From Pirellulales bacterium (GTDB taxonomy: Bacteria > Planctomycetota > Planctomycetia > Pirellulales > JACPPG01): 38,877 nucleotides of DNA. A program made the translations under genes and the position numbers. The notes under the pieces are model-generated. The model was not told where the DNA came from. It worked only from the letters and a program-made list of their open reading frames with translations, and did not search any database. Position 1 is the first letter of the stretch, and each line of letters starts with the position of its first letter. This document shows, one piece after another, positions 8,028 to 16,962 of the stretch. The stretch is taken from contig DASXEJ010000392.1 in the NCBI GenBank assembly GCA_036490175.1, positions 1 to 38,877 of the forward strand, in the 5' to 3' direction.

Positions 8028-10820
8028 TTGTGGCGGGGATGTACTTTGTCCATCTGGAACAACGCTCGGCGAGGCGGCCGGCTGCGCTCGTTTGAAAGCC
8101 TTGAGCCGCGAGATCTTCTCACAGTCACCTCGATGAATCCCATCGGAGACGTGTCGCATGACGGCATCGTCAACGGTTTAGACATTGCTGCTGTCGCGGA
8201 TCATTGGCTGCAAACCGGCGGCGTGAGCCTGTCAGGCGACGTGAACGGGGACGGGATCACCAATGGATTGGATCTCTCCACAATTGCCAGTCATTGGTTG
8301 CAAAAGGCCGGCAGTCTGGCCCTGGGGACACTTACGCCCCCACCGGCCGTCGAAGGGCAGCCGTTTAACAATGTGACGGTGTACCATTTCACCGATTCCA
8401 ACCCAGCCGCCAAGCCCAGCGACTATACGGCCGTCGTTACGTTGGGAACTGGCAATCAAGTTACGTTATCGAGTACGGCCAACTCGTTCGGCCAAATCGT
8501 CGCCGATGCCGGGGGCGGTTTCGACGTGCAACTGTCCTTCAGCTATCCAAAGGCGACTCAGAACCTGACGTTCGGCGTAACCGTGACAAGCGCCAATGGG
8601 CAGGGGACGAGCATTCGGACCGATACGTTCTCAGTTGCCGACGCGCCTTTGACCGCCGGAGCGATCACGCCGCCCGTGGCGATCGAGGGCGTTGCCTTTC
8701 AAAACGTGACGGTGTTTCATTTTACCGATGCCGATCCAGCCGGCGTGCCCAGCGACTACGCGGCTATTGTCACGCTGGGTGATGGCAACACCGTGACCCT
8801 GACCAATGCGCCAAGCCCGAACGGACAGATTGTCAGTGGCTTCAACGGTGGTTTCGACGTGCAGCTGTCGTATAACTATGCGGCGCCGTTGACCAATCAG
8901 GTTTTCAGTGTCGCGGTAACCGACGTGGGCGGCCAGTCGACCGCGGCCAGCATCAGCACGTTTGCTGTGGCGAATTCTCCGTTTACGCCTGGCAGCTTGA
9001 CGCCCCCGGTGGCAACATCGAGCAACCCTTTTTCTAATGTCACGGTTTTCCAGTTCACGTACGACGATTCGTCGGTCACGGCGAGCAGTTTTTCTGCCCT
9101 CGTAGCACTGGGCAATGGCAGCTCCGTCACACTGACAAGCACGCCCGGTCCGAACGGCCAGATCGTGGCCAATGCGAGTGGCGGTTTCGACGTGCAGCTT
9201 TCGTACAACTATCCCACAGGGCTTAGTCATCAGGTCTTTTCCGTTCTCGTGACCGGGCCCCATGGGCTAACAGTGGGCGCCAGCACGACCACGTTTTCAG
9301 TCGCCTGGCTCGCTTCGCAGTTCTCGCCCGAGGTGGCGCTGGACGCGACCAATCGCGCCACGGTGGGCACTATTGGTGGCGGCGCGATGTTGAATGTCGC
9401 GCAAAGTCAGTACCTGACCGAGCCCGACAATCCGGCCTTGGACACGTTGTTCAACAACGCCAGCCAGCTCACGATCGAGTTCCAGGCTCGCCAGCAGACG
9501 CTTGGTCTGGATCGCAGCTTCTTGACCAAGTGGAATTCCGGCAACAATGGCACGATCTCGATTTCCACGGGACAGCATCCGGGGGAAGAAGGAGAAATCG
9601 TTGTCTGGTTCGCTACGTTTAACGGCGATGTCTCTGGAACCGTTACGACCGTCGGCGCGAATCTGCAAGCCAGCGTGAACTACGACATTGCCTTCGTCTT
9701 CAATGCCGGGCAAGTCCAGATTTACGTGAACGGCCAGTTGCAGTCGAGTTACGTCAGTTCCGGAGTCATTCCCACGACTTTGGCGGCGTCGAGCAACGCC
9801 GCCCTGGAATTGGGCCGTTGGAACAACTTGGGACGCTACTTCGATGGCTCGATCGAGAATCTCAACATGTGGAGCGTGGCCAAAACCCAGGCCCAGATCC
9901 AATCGCTGCAAGGGGACGTGATTCCGTATGCCCAAATGACAACCACCCAGCGGGCCGGGATCGTGCAGTCATTCCCTCTGACTGAGAATAGCGGGCCGGG
10001 AGTCGACGCGGTTAATGGCTATCAGATGCTGAATCCGACCGGCGTTTTGCGCGAGCAGATTGTCACCTCATGGGCGAGTACCGGATCGCTGCCGGCGTAC
10101 TTCGTGCCCAGCCCCGAGGGGCAAGCCCCCGACTACGTCAGCAGCGTACCGTCGATGAACGGGCAAGCGGCCCTGAAGTTCAACGGCATAAATGATGCGC
10201 TGAAGTATGCCTCGACGCAGTTGCCCAACGAGAGTAGCGGCGATGTATTTATCGTCGCGCAGTTTTCCGGCGGCGGCGATAATCTCGAGGTCGACACGCT
10301 GTTCTCTTCCGCATCGGATACGACGGCGGTTGATTATTTCTTCTTCGCTTCGTACGACCCGAGCACTACGCAGACTCCGGCCAGCGAGGGTGGTGGTACG
10401 GCGCTGCCGCGACTCCGTTTCCGCGACGACACGTTTCAGACCGATATCCGGGGAAGTCAGATCGTTATTCAGCCCGGCGTTACGTACGTCTTGCACTTTT
10501 GGGGGCTAGGAACCGCCAAGGGCTATGGGATGACGATCAACGGCCTCAATGATTCTCCGTTCTACACGACGTCGAGTCCGGAGGACTACGCCACGGCGGC
10601 CGGCAGTTGGTTCGCGGCTTCGGCGAATCGCACCAATCTGACGATCGGTGATTTCGAGCGCTCGGATGGACCGCAGGGATTTGCCGCGGCGCTGATTTCC
10701 GAAATTGACGTGTACGCGGGAACGCCTTCGCAGCCCGTGCTGCCGCAGAACGTGTCGCAACAAATCGTCAACTCGCTGATGACCAAGTACGGTGCCACGC
10801 CGCTGGGCAACGACGGCTGA
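8028..10820 (+). CDS. LEPR-XLL surface protein with dockerin repeats, three 111-residue repeats and two LamG-like domains
   Basis: About 930 residues and probably exported. The N-terminus carries the planctomycete LEPR-XLL motif (SFESLEPRDLL), typical of large secreted proteins. Two dockerin type I calcium repeats follow (GDVSHDGIVNGLDIAAVADH and GDVNGDGITNGLDLSTIASH). Three tandem beta-sandwich repeats have a period of exactly 111 codons, each starting about xLTPPxA and ending GGFDVQLSYNY...FSVxVT. Next is a concanavalin-like LamG domain (about 9390-9920; LTIEFQAR, QIYVNGQLQSSY, LELGRWNN) and a second one (about 10155-10780). No ATG precedes the LEPR motif in frame. TTG at 8028 is chosen because GGAAGGGG lies just upstream; TTG 8046 and GTG 7920 are alternatives. 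It probably binds carbohydrate or cell-surface partners. It ends 69 bases before the convergent beta-helix gene. Confidence 0.85.
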   Translation: MWRGCTLSIWNNARRGGRLRSFESLEPRDLLTVTSMNPIGDVSHDGIVNGLDIAAVADHWLQTGGVSLSGDVNGDGITNGLDLSTIASHWLQKAGSLALGTLTPPPAVEGQPFNNVTVYHFTDSNPAAKPSDYTAVVTLGTGNQVTLSSTANSFGQIVADAGGGFDVQLSFSYPKATQNLTFGVTVTSANGQGTSIRTDTFSVADAPLTAGAITPPVAIEGVAFQNVTVFHFTDADPAGVPSDYAAIVTLGDGNTVTLTNAPSPNGQIVSGFNGGFDVQLSYNYAAPLTNQVFSVAVTDVGGQSTAASISTFAVANSPFTPGSLTPPVATSSNPFSNVTVFQFTYDDSSVTASSFSALVALGNGSSVTLTSTPGPNGQIVANASGGFDVQLSYNYPTGLSHQVFSVLVTGPHGLTVGASTTTFSVAWLASQFSPEVALDATNRATVGTIGGGAMLNVAQSQYLTEPDNPALDTLFNNASQLTIEFQARQQTLGLDRSFLTKWNSGNNGTISISTGQHPGEEGEIVVWFATFNGDVSGTVTTVGANLQASVNYDIAFVFNAGQVQIYVNGQLQSSYVSSGVIPTTLAASSNAALELGRWNNLGRYFDGSIENLNMWSVAKTQAQIQSLQGDVIPYAQMTTTQRAGIVQSFPLTENSGPGVDAVNGYQMLNPTGVLREQIVTSWASTGSLPAYFVPSPEGQAPDYVSSVPSMNGQAALKFNGINDALKYASTQLPNESSGDVFIVAQFSGGGDNLEVDTLFSSASDTTAVDYFFFASYDPSTTQTPASEGGGTALPRLRFRDDTFQTDIRGSQIVIQPGVTYVLHFWGLGTAKGYGMTINGLNDSPFYTTSSPEDYATAAGSWFAASANRTNLTIGDFERSDGPQGFAAALISEIDVYAGTPSQPVLPQNVSQQIVNSLMTKYGATPLGNDG
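8325..8657 (+). repeat. Protein-level tandem repeat, unit 1 of 3
   Basis: Encodes a 111-residue module beginning GTLTPPPAVEGQPFNNVTVY and containing GQIVADAGGGFDVQLSFSYP. It is most similar to the next unit. Confidence 0.85.
8658..8990 (+). repeat. Protein-level tandem repeat, unit 2 of 3
   Basis: Encodes a 111-residue module beginning GAITPPVAIEGVAFQNVTVF and containing GQIVSGFNGGFDVQLSYNY. The period to unit 1 and to unit 3 is exactly 333 bases. Confidence 0.85.
8991..9305 (+). repeat. Protein-level tandem repeat, unit 3 of 3
   Basis: Encodes a module beginning GSLTPPVATSSNPFSNVTVF and containing GQIVANASGGFDVQLSYNYP. It is slightly shorter than the first two and runs into the first LamG-like domain. 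The acidic turn seen in units 1 and 2 is altered here. Confidence 0.8.
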
Positions 10821-10889
10821 GCGTCGCCGGCCGACGCCGTGGCAATGGGAAGTTAACTCTCAAACTTGGGGCGATCAGGTGGCTGCCCC

Positions 10890-12041
10890 TTACCGTCCAC
10901 CGCCCGCCGCGCCGGGTGTGCCGCTCCAGCTTGGCAGCTTCGTCGGGAACGACTTGGTCGTCGCTTCGCTCCAGCCATTGCCTACGCCTTTGCCGCTCCA
11001 GAACAAGTCGCCGCCGGGCGCGCCGAGGCTCTTGATGCGCTTCGACACATTGCCGCCGTTGTCCGACAGAGCGTTGTCGTGAATGAAGTTATTGTCGGGG
11101 TTCGGCTCGACGTTCAACTTGTGCTCCGGCGGAAAGACATCGGTCAAGGCATACAACGCGATCCCGTATGAACCATGGCCACACACTTCGTTCTTGGTCA
11201 CGTCTGTATTGTCGGCCGCGTTCACGGCGATGCCGATACCCGGCTCGACCAGGTTGACGGTGTTCCCCGGTGGTGACAGGTTTTGATAATTATTGTCGAG
11301 CACACGATTGTTAATCACGCGCGCGTTCGAGGCCACGGTTGTGGGCAGATCGGGCAATAAGACCACCAGCAGGCCCAGGGAATTCTGGTGGGCCGAGTTG
11401 TTAGCCATCAGCACGTTGATGCAGTTCTCGGTCTCCATGCCGATCGTGTTACGGTACGACTCGCAATTCTGAATGACGACGTCCTGGCACTGCCCGGCAT
11501 AGACACCGGCGTCCCACACATCGCTGACGACGCAGCCGTCGACCAGTACTCCTTGGCAAAGGACGGGGTAGACGCCGTATTTGCCGGTGTTATGGCAGAC
11601 GAGGTTCTTGAAGGTGGCGTTCTTGGCTTTGTTAACGACGACGCCATTCCCCTTGTAATTACGAATCTCGAAGCCCGAGATCAAAAAATTGTTGCCCGAC
11701 GCCAGCACCGCGTCGTTCATGGTGTTTTTGCCGTCGAAGACGGGCCGTTCGCCGCTCTGCACCGTACCCACAAGCTCGATATCGTCAAAATCGATCGTCA
11801 CGGTTTCGCTGTAGGTGCCGGGCAGCACTTGGATCCGGTCACCGGGCCGTGCGCGGTCCACAGCCGCTTGGATCGATTGGCCTGGCGCCACGGTGAAGGT
11901 GCCGCGGATCGATTGCGATGTCACGCCGGGAGCAGACGCATTGCGCTCGGGATACTTTTCTTCCTCGGCCGCCTTGGCCGCTGTGAAAGAGAGCAATGCG
12001 AAGCAAGCGACCAGCGCGAACCACTCGAGCGAGAATTTCAT
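10890..12041 (-). CDS. Secreted parallel beta-helix repeat protein
   Basis: 383 residues. A signal peptide is at 1-23 (MKFSLEWFALVACFALLSFT, then AAKA). FTVAPGQSIQAAVDRARPGD opens a right-handed parallel beta-helix of the NosD/pectate-lyase-like type, with stacked turns such as NFLISGFEIRNYKGNGVVVN and GVLVDGCVVSDVWDAGVYAG. The closing segment APGGDLFWSGKGVGNGWSE is shared with the C-terminal half of the upstream cytochrome fusion, so the two are paralogues. The ATG at 12041 is certain: AGGAGG lies eight bases upstream and the ATG overlaps the TGA of the upstream gene as ATGA, indicating translational coupling. The protein is periplasmic or extracellular. Related beta-helix proteins are found beside dihaem c-type cytochromes; their substrate is unknown. 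A 6-bp GC hairpin at 10821-10837 lies in the convergent gap. Confidence 0.88.
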   Translation of the reverse strand: MKFSLEWFALVACFALLSFTAAKAAEEEKYPERNASAPGVTSQSIRGTFTVAPGQSIQAAVDRARPGDRIQVLPGTYSETVTIDFDDIELVGTVQSGERPVFDGKNTMNDAVLASGNNFLISGFEIRNYKGNGVVVNKAKNATFKNLVCHNTGKYGVYPVLCQGVLVDGCVVSDVWDAGVYAGQCQDVVIQNCESYRNTIGMETENCINVLMANNSAHQNSLGLLVVLLPDLPTTVASNARVINNRVLDNNYQNLSPPGNTVNLVEPGIGIAVNAADNTDVTKNEVCGHGSYGIALYALTDVFPPEHKLNVEPNPDNNFIHDNALSDNGGNVSKRIKSLGAPGGDLFWSGKGVGNGWSEATTKSFPTKLPSWSGTPGAAGGGR

Positions 12042-14614
12042 GGCGAACCTCCTGTCAACGGGGATGAGTTCGTGTCGGTGGACGAAGTGGAATCTTGTGC
12101 GGGGCGCGCCGCTGTGGCTGGCCCGCGTAATAGATCGACGGGGAACGTGACGACGTCGCCACTTTCGCGCCATACGTTACCTACGCCAGTGCCGTCCCAG
12201 TACAGGTCGCCGCCGGGGGCCTTGCGGCGCTCGGTGTAGGCCGAGTGCGGGTGGTAGCCATTGCCGCGATAGGTATTGCCAGTGATTTGCGTATGGTCCG
12301 AGTTTGGCTCGATATCCAGCTTGTGATCCCCGGCGGGCTGCGACAGCGCCCCAACCACTATGCCATACGAATCGTTATCGGCGATCCAGTTCTGCGTGAC
12401 TTCGGTACGGTCCGCAGCCATGACCAGGATGCCGATGCCCGAAGGCAAATTTGCGATCAAAGTGCCGGGCTTGCCGAAATTCTCGTGATTGTTGGCCCAC
12501 GACCGGTTATTGATCACGCGCGTATCGAAACCGACTTTCAACGGATTGTTCGGCAGCACGAAGACCAACAGCCCGGCGGTGTTGTGATGGGCGCTGTTGT
12601 TGGTCACCAGCGCCGCTGTGCAGTTTTCGATCTCGATGCCGGCCACGTTGTTGAAGACTTCGTTGTTGCGAACCACGATGTCTCGGCTGCTACCGACATA
12701 GATGGCCGCGTCGCTGATGCCGCTGACGACGCACCCCTCGACCAGCACGCCAGCGCATTCGACGGGATACACACCGTACAACCCCGCATTGTCGACGATC
12801 AAATTGCGAAACACGACCCGCTGGGCCTTGCTCGCCAGAACTCCGTTTCCCTTGAAATTGCGGATGACAAAACCCTCGACCAACAGATCATCGGCCGAAC
12901 TCTGCACGGCGTCGGCCAGCGCTCCGCCGCCATCGAGAACGGCCCGCTCGCCGTCACGGTTAAGACCAACCAGCGTGACACCATCCTTGTCGATGACGAT
13001 TGTCTGGTGATACACGCCCGGCTCAACCTCAACACGATCTCCGGCCGTGCAACGATCGATGGCCGACTGTATTGATTGCCCGGGGCTAACATGGAATGTC
13101 GCGGCAGCGCGATTACCTGCCGCACGCCCTGCAGGCAAACCGTTGAGCGCTGCCACCCAAGACAGGCCCTCGCCAGCACCTTGCCTGGTCGCAATATCGT
13201 TCGGCGGCGTCGCACCCGTGGCGATTCTCTCCAGGCCGGGTATACGGTGCATGTTGCCGCTCGAGTAACCGGTCAACGGCGCGCCAGGTGTTGCGGCCGC
13301 CACGGATTTCGGTTGCAGTGTGGAAGCCGCGGCCCGCGGGTGGGACGTAACCAGGCCGCGAATTGTCGGCGGAGCGCTGCCAGATGATTGCCGTAGGGCA
13401 GGGGATGCCTTTGCGCGCACCAGTTGCGGTGCCGGCATCGCCTTCGTCTTTACAGATACAACCGGCAACCCGCTGGGAACGCCCCGCGGAGGATCAGGTT
13501 GCAATGATGTGTCCGTCAGCGCTTTTAAAAAGGCCACCAGATCGGCAATCTCAGCGTCCGTAATATCGAACTTGCCGATCTTGTCATCCATCCCTTGCGG
13601 CGGGTACGGCTCGCCGCGGCCCCCTCCTTTGGCGTAGAACTTGATAACGTCTTCCAACGTGTCGAATGCGCCATTGTGCATGTAAGGCGCTGTAAGCTCG
13701 ATGTTGCGCAGCGACATGGTCTTAAAGGCACCACGAGGGCCTTCGCCGGGGACGCCCGCCCGGCCGTGGTCAGGCTCTCCTTTGTCGGGCACACCGATCA
13801 CCCGAAAAGTGTCGTCAGCAAACGTCGGAAAGTTATGGCATTCAAAGCAGCGAGTTTTGAGCGAGCGGAAGAGTTTCATGCCGTCGCGCTCGTGCGCGTC
13901 GAGCGCGCCAGTGTCGCCGGCAGCGTATCGATCGAACTTGGAATTGAACGAAAGCAGCGTGCGCTCGAAGGCGGCCACCGCCTTGGTCACATGATCAAAC
14001 GTGACGGCTTCGTCCGCTGAGCCGCCAAACACCTTTTGAAATTGCGATACGTACTCTGGAATCTCGCACAGTTCCTTGACGAGGGTATCCGGATTCTCCC
14101 CCATTTCGTGTTCGTTCGTGATCGGGCCGGCGGCCTGGGCTTCGAGATCGTCGGCCCGGCCATCCCAGAATTGCCATTTATGATAGGCGGCATTCCATAT
14201 GCTTGGCGCGCTGCGACCCAAGACATGGCCGCCATTGCGCTCGGGCCCAACCCCCAGCCCGTTGAAGCCCATGCTCAACTTGCGGCCGTCGGCAAAGCCA
14301 TGATCAGGGTGATGGCAATGGGCGCACGAGATCGTATCGGCGCCGCTGAGGATCGGGTCAAAGAACAGCAACTTGCCCAGTTCGACCTTCTCGGGAGTCA
14401 TCGGATTCTTTTCCAGCGAGCGCATCTGTGGAAAAGGGGCCTGCAGACCAGTGGCACGCGGTTGCCCGGCGACAAATGGTTCATCAGGCGCCCAGGCTCC
14501 GTCACGCATGCGCCAGCCGAGAACGCTAGGGGCGTCGTCAGCCCAGGCGGTCGGTTCGAAGAAAGGGGCCAGAACGATAGCGATCGTTGCAAATAGCAAC
14601 CACGAGCGGATCAT
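12038..14614 (-). CDS. MauG-like dihaem cytochrome c peroxidase fused to a parallel beta-helix domain
   Basis: 858 residues. A signal peptide is at 1-25. Residues about 55-370 form a dihaem cytochrome c peroxidase/MauG domain, with haem motifs CAHCH at 97-101 and CFECH at 256-260, and the conserved SLRNIELTAPYMHNGAFDTL around 301-320, whose Met/His region supplies a distal ligand in the family. A Pro/Ala/Ser-rich linker covers about 371-505. From about 506 (FHVSPGQSIQSAIDRCTAGD) to 835 there is a right-handed beta-helix paralogous to the next gene. The family reduces peroxides or oxidises protein side chains using the two haems. The beta-helix may bind a polysaccharide or protein substrate, but that is inference. 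Both haem sites look intact. The start has GGGAGA upstream. The TGA overlaps the ATG of the following beta-helix gene. The fusion is unusual in length and architecture. Confidence 0.9.
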   Translation of the reverse strand: MIRSWLLFATIAIVLAPFFEPTAWADDAPSVLGWRMRDGAWAPDEPFVAGQPRATGLQAPFPQMRSLEKNPMTPEKVELGKLLFFDPILSGADTISCAHCHHPDHGFADGRKLSMGFNGLGVGPERNGGHVLGRSAPSIWNAAYHKWQFWDGRADDLEAQAAGPITNEHEMGENPDTLVKELCEIPEYVSQFQKVFGGSADEAVTFDHVTKAVAAFERTLLSFNSKFDRYAAGDTGALDAHERDGMKLFRSLKTRCFECHNFPTFADDTFRVIGVPDKGEPDHGRAGVPGEGPRGAFKTMSLRNIELTAPYMHNGAFDTLEDVIKFYAKGGGRGEPYPPQGMDDKIGKFDITDAEIADLVAFLKALTDTSLQPDPPRGVPSGLPVVSVKTKAMPAPQLVRAKASPALRQSSGSAPPTIRGLVTSHPRAAASTLQPKSVAAATPGAPLTGYSSGNMHRIPGLERIATGATPPNDIATRQGAGEGLSWVAALNGLPAGRAAGNRAAATFHVSPGQSIQSAIDRCTAGDRVEVEPGVYHQTIVIDKDGVTLVGLNRDGERAVLDGGGALADAVQSSADDLLVEGFVIRNFKGNGVLASKAQRVVFRNLIVDNAGLYGVYPVECAGVLVEGCVVSGISDAAIYVGSSRDIVVRNNEVFNNVAGIEIENCTAALVTNNSAHHNTAGLLVFVLPNNPLKVGFDTRVINNRSWANNHENFGKPGTLIANLPSGIGILVMAADRTEVTQNWIADNDSYGIVVGALSQPAGDHKLDIEPNSDHTQITGNTYRGNGYHPHSAYTERRKAPGGDLYWDGTGVGNVWRESGDVVTFPVDLLRGPATAARPAQDSTSSTDTNSSPLTGGSP

Positions 14615-14877
14615 GGTAGAAGCTCTCCCGATCCGGAGCGACCGGCAGTTGGCGAATGGAGATCGAAATGCACGGCAACCGAGCGGCTAAGGATCGCACC
14701 GACCAGGTGGCCAGCGATCCAGCCGTCGAGCGCGCTTAAATTTAGTTGATGCCACGGCGCGGAGCAAGCGCGGGAAGAATGCGTTGGCTGGTGTAATCCG
14801 CGACAGGTCACCATTGCCGGTTACCCATTCCCTCTTCCAAACAGTGCCACAATCCCTACAATCGAGGGCTCGCGTCT

Positions 14878-14951
<74 letters not shown>

Positions 14952-14953
14952 CT

Positions 14954-14993
14954 GGCCCGAAAGTCTGAGAATCCTTGGCTTTCGGGCCTTCTT
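14954..14993 (+). terminator. Rho-independent terminator of the tRNA gene
   Basis: GGCCCGAAAG (14954-14963) pairs perfectly with CTTTCGGGCC (14979-14988) around a 15-base loop, followed by TTCTT. It begins two bases after the tRNA, as expected for a single-gene transcript. The T-run is weak. Confidence 0.75.
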
Positions 14994-15094
14994 ATGCGCT
15001 CGTGGTTCGCAGGAGCGTGGGACGTTACTAGATCGTCCGAAGCAGGCAGTGTTGCGGTCCGGTTCAGGACAAAGTGCGAAGGTCCCGGCGGTGC

Positions 15095-15283
15095 TCAATG
15101 CCCCGGCTCAACGTCCTGTAAACATAGGCTTGCGCCTTTCATGATCGCGTTGACGCCTTCCAGGTAGTCCGCGCTGCGGTAAACCTCATGCGGCGATTGG
15201 GCAACGCCCTCGAAGACTTCGGGAGCGATCGGATTAGCCTCGGTCAGATCGCGAGATTGCTCCTTAGTTGCCTCAACGTTCAT
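15095..15283 (-). pseudogene. Possible remnant of an enoyl-CoA hydratase/isomerase C-terminus
   Basis: A 62-codon minus-strand frame. Its middle (EVFEGVAQSPHEVYRSADYL, then EGVNAIMKG) recalls the end of crotonase-family enzymes, where a Glu-rich helix is followed by a Ser-x-Asp-x-x-Glu-Gly motif and a final helix. The catalytic core of a crotonase is absent around it, and the frame ends without the usual terminal residues. The likeness is short and judged by eye, so this may be chance. It lies in the otherwise empty kilobase after the tRNA gene. Confidence 0.22.
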
Positions 15284-15994
15284 CAGAATCGGACGAGCGC
15301 GGTTCGCGTGCTACGCGCGGAACTCTAAATGGCTTGCCGCTAAACTTTTTGTTTGACGTAACGCGGCCACATGCTGCAGCTCTTTTTCCCCCACCAATGG
15401 ATATGGGCGCGGGTCCATTGGGCGGCCTCGTTGTTCCGGCCCCAGACCAGTGGCGGCACGTTGCCGACGATGAAATCTATGCAGAATTCTCGATGAGAAA
15501 CGGTGTACAGCGAGGTGCCCGAACAGCCAGTCATGCTGCCCAAAACCGAGTCACGCGAAGCAACGTATCTCATTATTCATTAATGGGTTGCGGTCGCCTA
15601 TTGTGAGTCCGTCCGCCAAGCAGGGGAATCGAAGGATGGGGGCTTTGTCACTTTTTTTCCAATTTTCGCATTTAGTTCTGGCATCCCCCGCTATAGGTGG
15701 ATATGCTGGCGTTCGTTAACCACGGTAGATCAAGCGTTAGGCGCGATGGCAATCTACGAAGTTGTTATCTAAAACGCGGATCGCGTGGAGAATAAGTTTG
15801 TGATTCTGAGATTTTTGAGAAATCCAACAGAAGAGTTTTGTTGTATTTCATGTACGTCGATAGTTCGGGATTTTTTGTTGGACCGGTTTAGACTCTTTGT
15901 CTAGCATGCAGCAAGATGTGTCGCCGGCCGAAACATCGCGCCGTCGGGTCGGTTATCAGGCAAGGGTGACAGGACCACGGAAAGGACGAGCCTA
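15284..15994. other. Gene-poor region upstream of the PEP-CTERM pair
   Basis: About 700 bases without a supportable gene. Two overlapping open frames, 15268-15606 (+) and 15340-15573 (-), have no recognisable content. The last 350 bases are noticeably more AT-rich than the surroundings, with T-runs near 15650 and 15880. They contain a short inverted repeat TAGAC/GTCTA at 15889-15903. This probably holds the promoter for the PEP-CTERM genes, but no confident -35/-10 was found. Confidence 0.5.
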
Positions 15995-16780
15995 ATGAAT
16001 AGCAACCGAGACTTGATTAGACGTTCAATGCGTCTAACAATATGTGCTCTCTTCGTCTGCTGCGTGGTGCCGCTCACGGCACAAGCCGGATCAATAAATT
16101 ACGGCGATGTTACCGCAGCAACGGTGATCTTTAAGCAGGTCACCGAATCCTCGACGAATCCGGGGGTTCCACTCTTTGGCGCTCCTTCGGCATCTGGTAA
16201 TTCGCTCGTCTTCAATCCGCCGAATTTCAGCGCTACGTCGATTAACGGCGGCGTGGATTTCACCGATGGAACGCTCAACACATTGATCACTTCCAAGCCC
16301 GGTCAATTTATCACCACGATTAACGTCAACGAAGTCGGCGACTACACGCTGGCCGGTCCAGCTTCGACCACCGCGTCGGCGTCCATTTCGGCTCCGATCT
16401 TCTTGCAAATCCAAGCGGTCAATGGAGTCGATCTTGTTTCCCCTTACAACTATCAACAAAGTGTTGTGTTCACTGGCGGTGGAAACTATTCGCTGCCTGC
16501 GAATGCAGGGACGGGAGTGATCTGGTCCGGGGCGGCGAGTATCAATGTAAACGCAGTTTTGGCCGCGGCGGGGATTAGTGGTCAGGCAACCCGCATTCAG
16601 TACACCATGGACAACTCCTTGTTGACGATCACAGGCGGGGCAGGCGACTTGGCGTTCATCAAGAAGAAGGATGTCGGCGGCGTAACGCTTACGGTACCCG
16701 AGCCTTCGAGTTTGGTTTTAACGGCGATGGCCTGTCTGGGCGGGATGGCAATGTTGATTCGCCGAATTAAAATTGCTTAA
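15995..16780 (+). CDS. PEP-CTERM sorting domain protein, copy 1
   Basis: 261 residues. An N-terminal signal peptide ends near PLTAQA. The mature part is a beta-rich domain starting GSINYGDVTAATVIFKQVTE. The C-terminus is a complete PEP-CTERM tail: VPEPSSLVLTAMACLGGMAM, then LIRRIKIA, that is the PEP motif, a hydrophobic helix and a basic end. In other bacteria this tail is processed by an exosortase during export to the surface. No exosortase gene is in this window. GGAAAGGACGAG before the ATG supports the start. The next gene is a paralogue sharing most of the mature domain, including FIKKKD[VI]GGV just before the tail. Function is unknown; a role in surface or matrix material is inference from the sorting signal. 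Confidence 0.9.
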   Translation: MNSNRDLIRRSMRLTICALFVCCVVPLTAQAGSINYGDVTAATVIFKQVTESSTNPGVPLFGAPSASGNSLVFNPPNFSATSINGGVDFTDGTLNTLITSKPGQFITTINVNEVGDYTLAGPASTTASASISAPIFLQIQAVNGVDLVSPYNYQQSVVFTGGGNYSLPANAGTGVIWSGAASINVNAVLAAAGISGQATRIQYTMDNSLLTITGGAGDLAFIKKKDVGGVTLTVPEPSSLVLTAMACLGGMAMLIRRIKIA

Positions 16781-16962
16781 GTCGTCGGAAGATGTACACA
16801 GGTTTAGTTAGGGGATTCTTTCCATCGCGAGCGTCACGCGGGAGGAAGCAGGGTGACCATCTTCTCTTGGTCATGGGCCTAGCAACCTTCTGGCCAGCGT
16901 TGCATTAGATTCAACAACAAGTGGCTCTCGTCGGTCGCAGAGATTACAAAGAGGTAACGCCA

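Noticed and set aside
10821-10837. GCGTCG/CGACGC hairpin in the convergent gap as a terminator
   Set aside because: The stem is only six pairs and no T-run follows on either strand.
11388-12239. Plus-strand frame of 283 codons
   Set aside because: Antisense to the beta-helix genes, spans their junction, has no ribosome-binding site and no recognisable domain.
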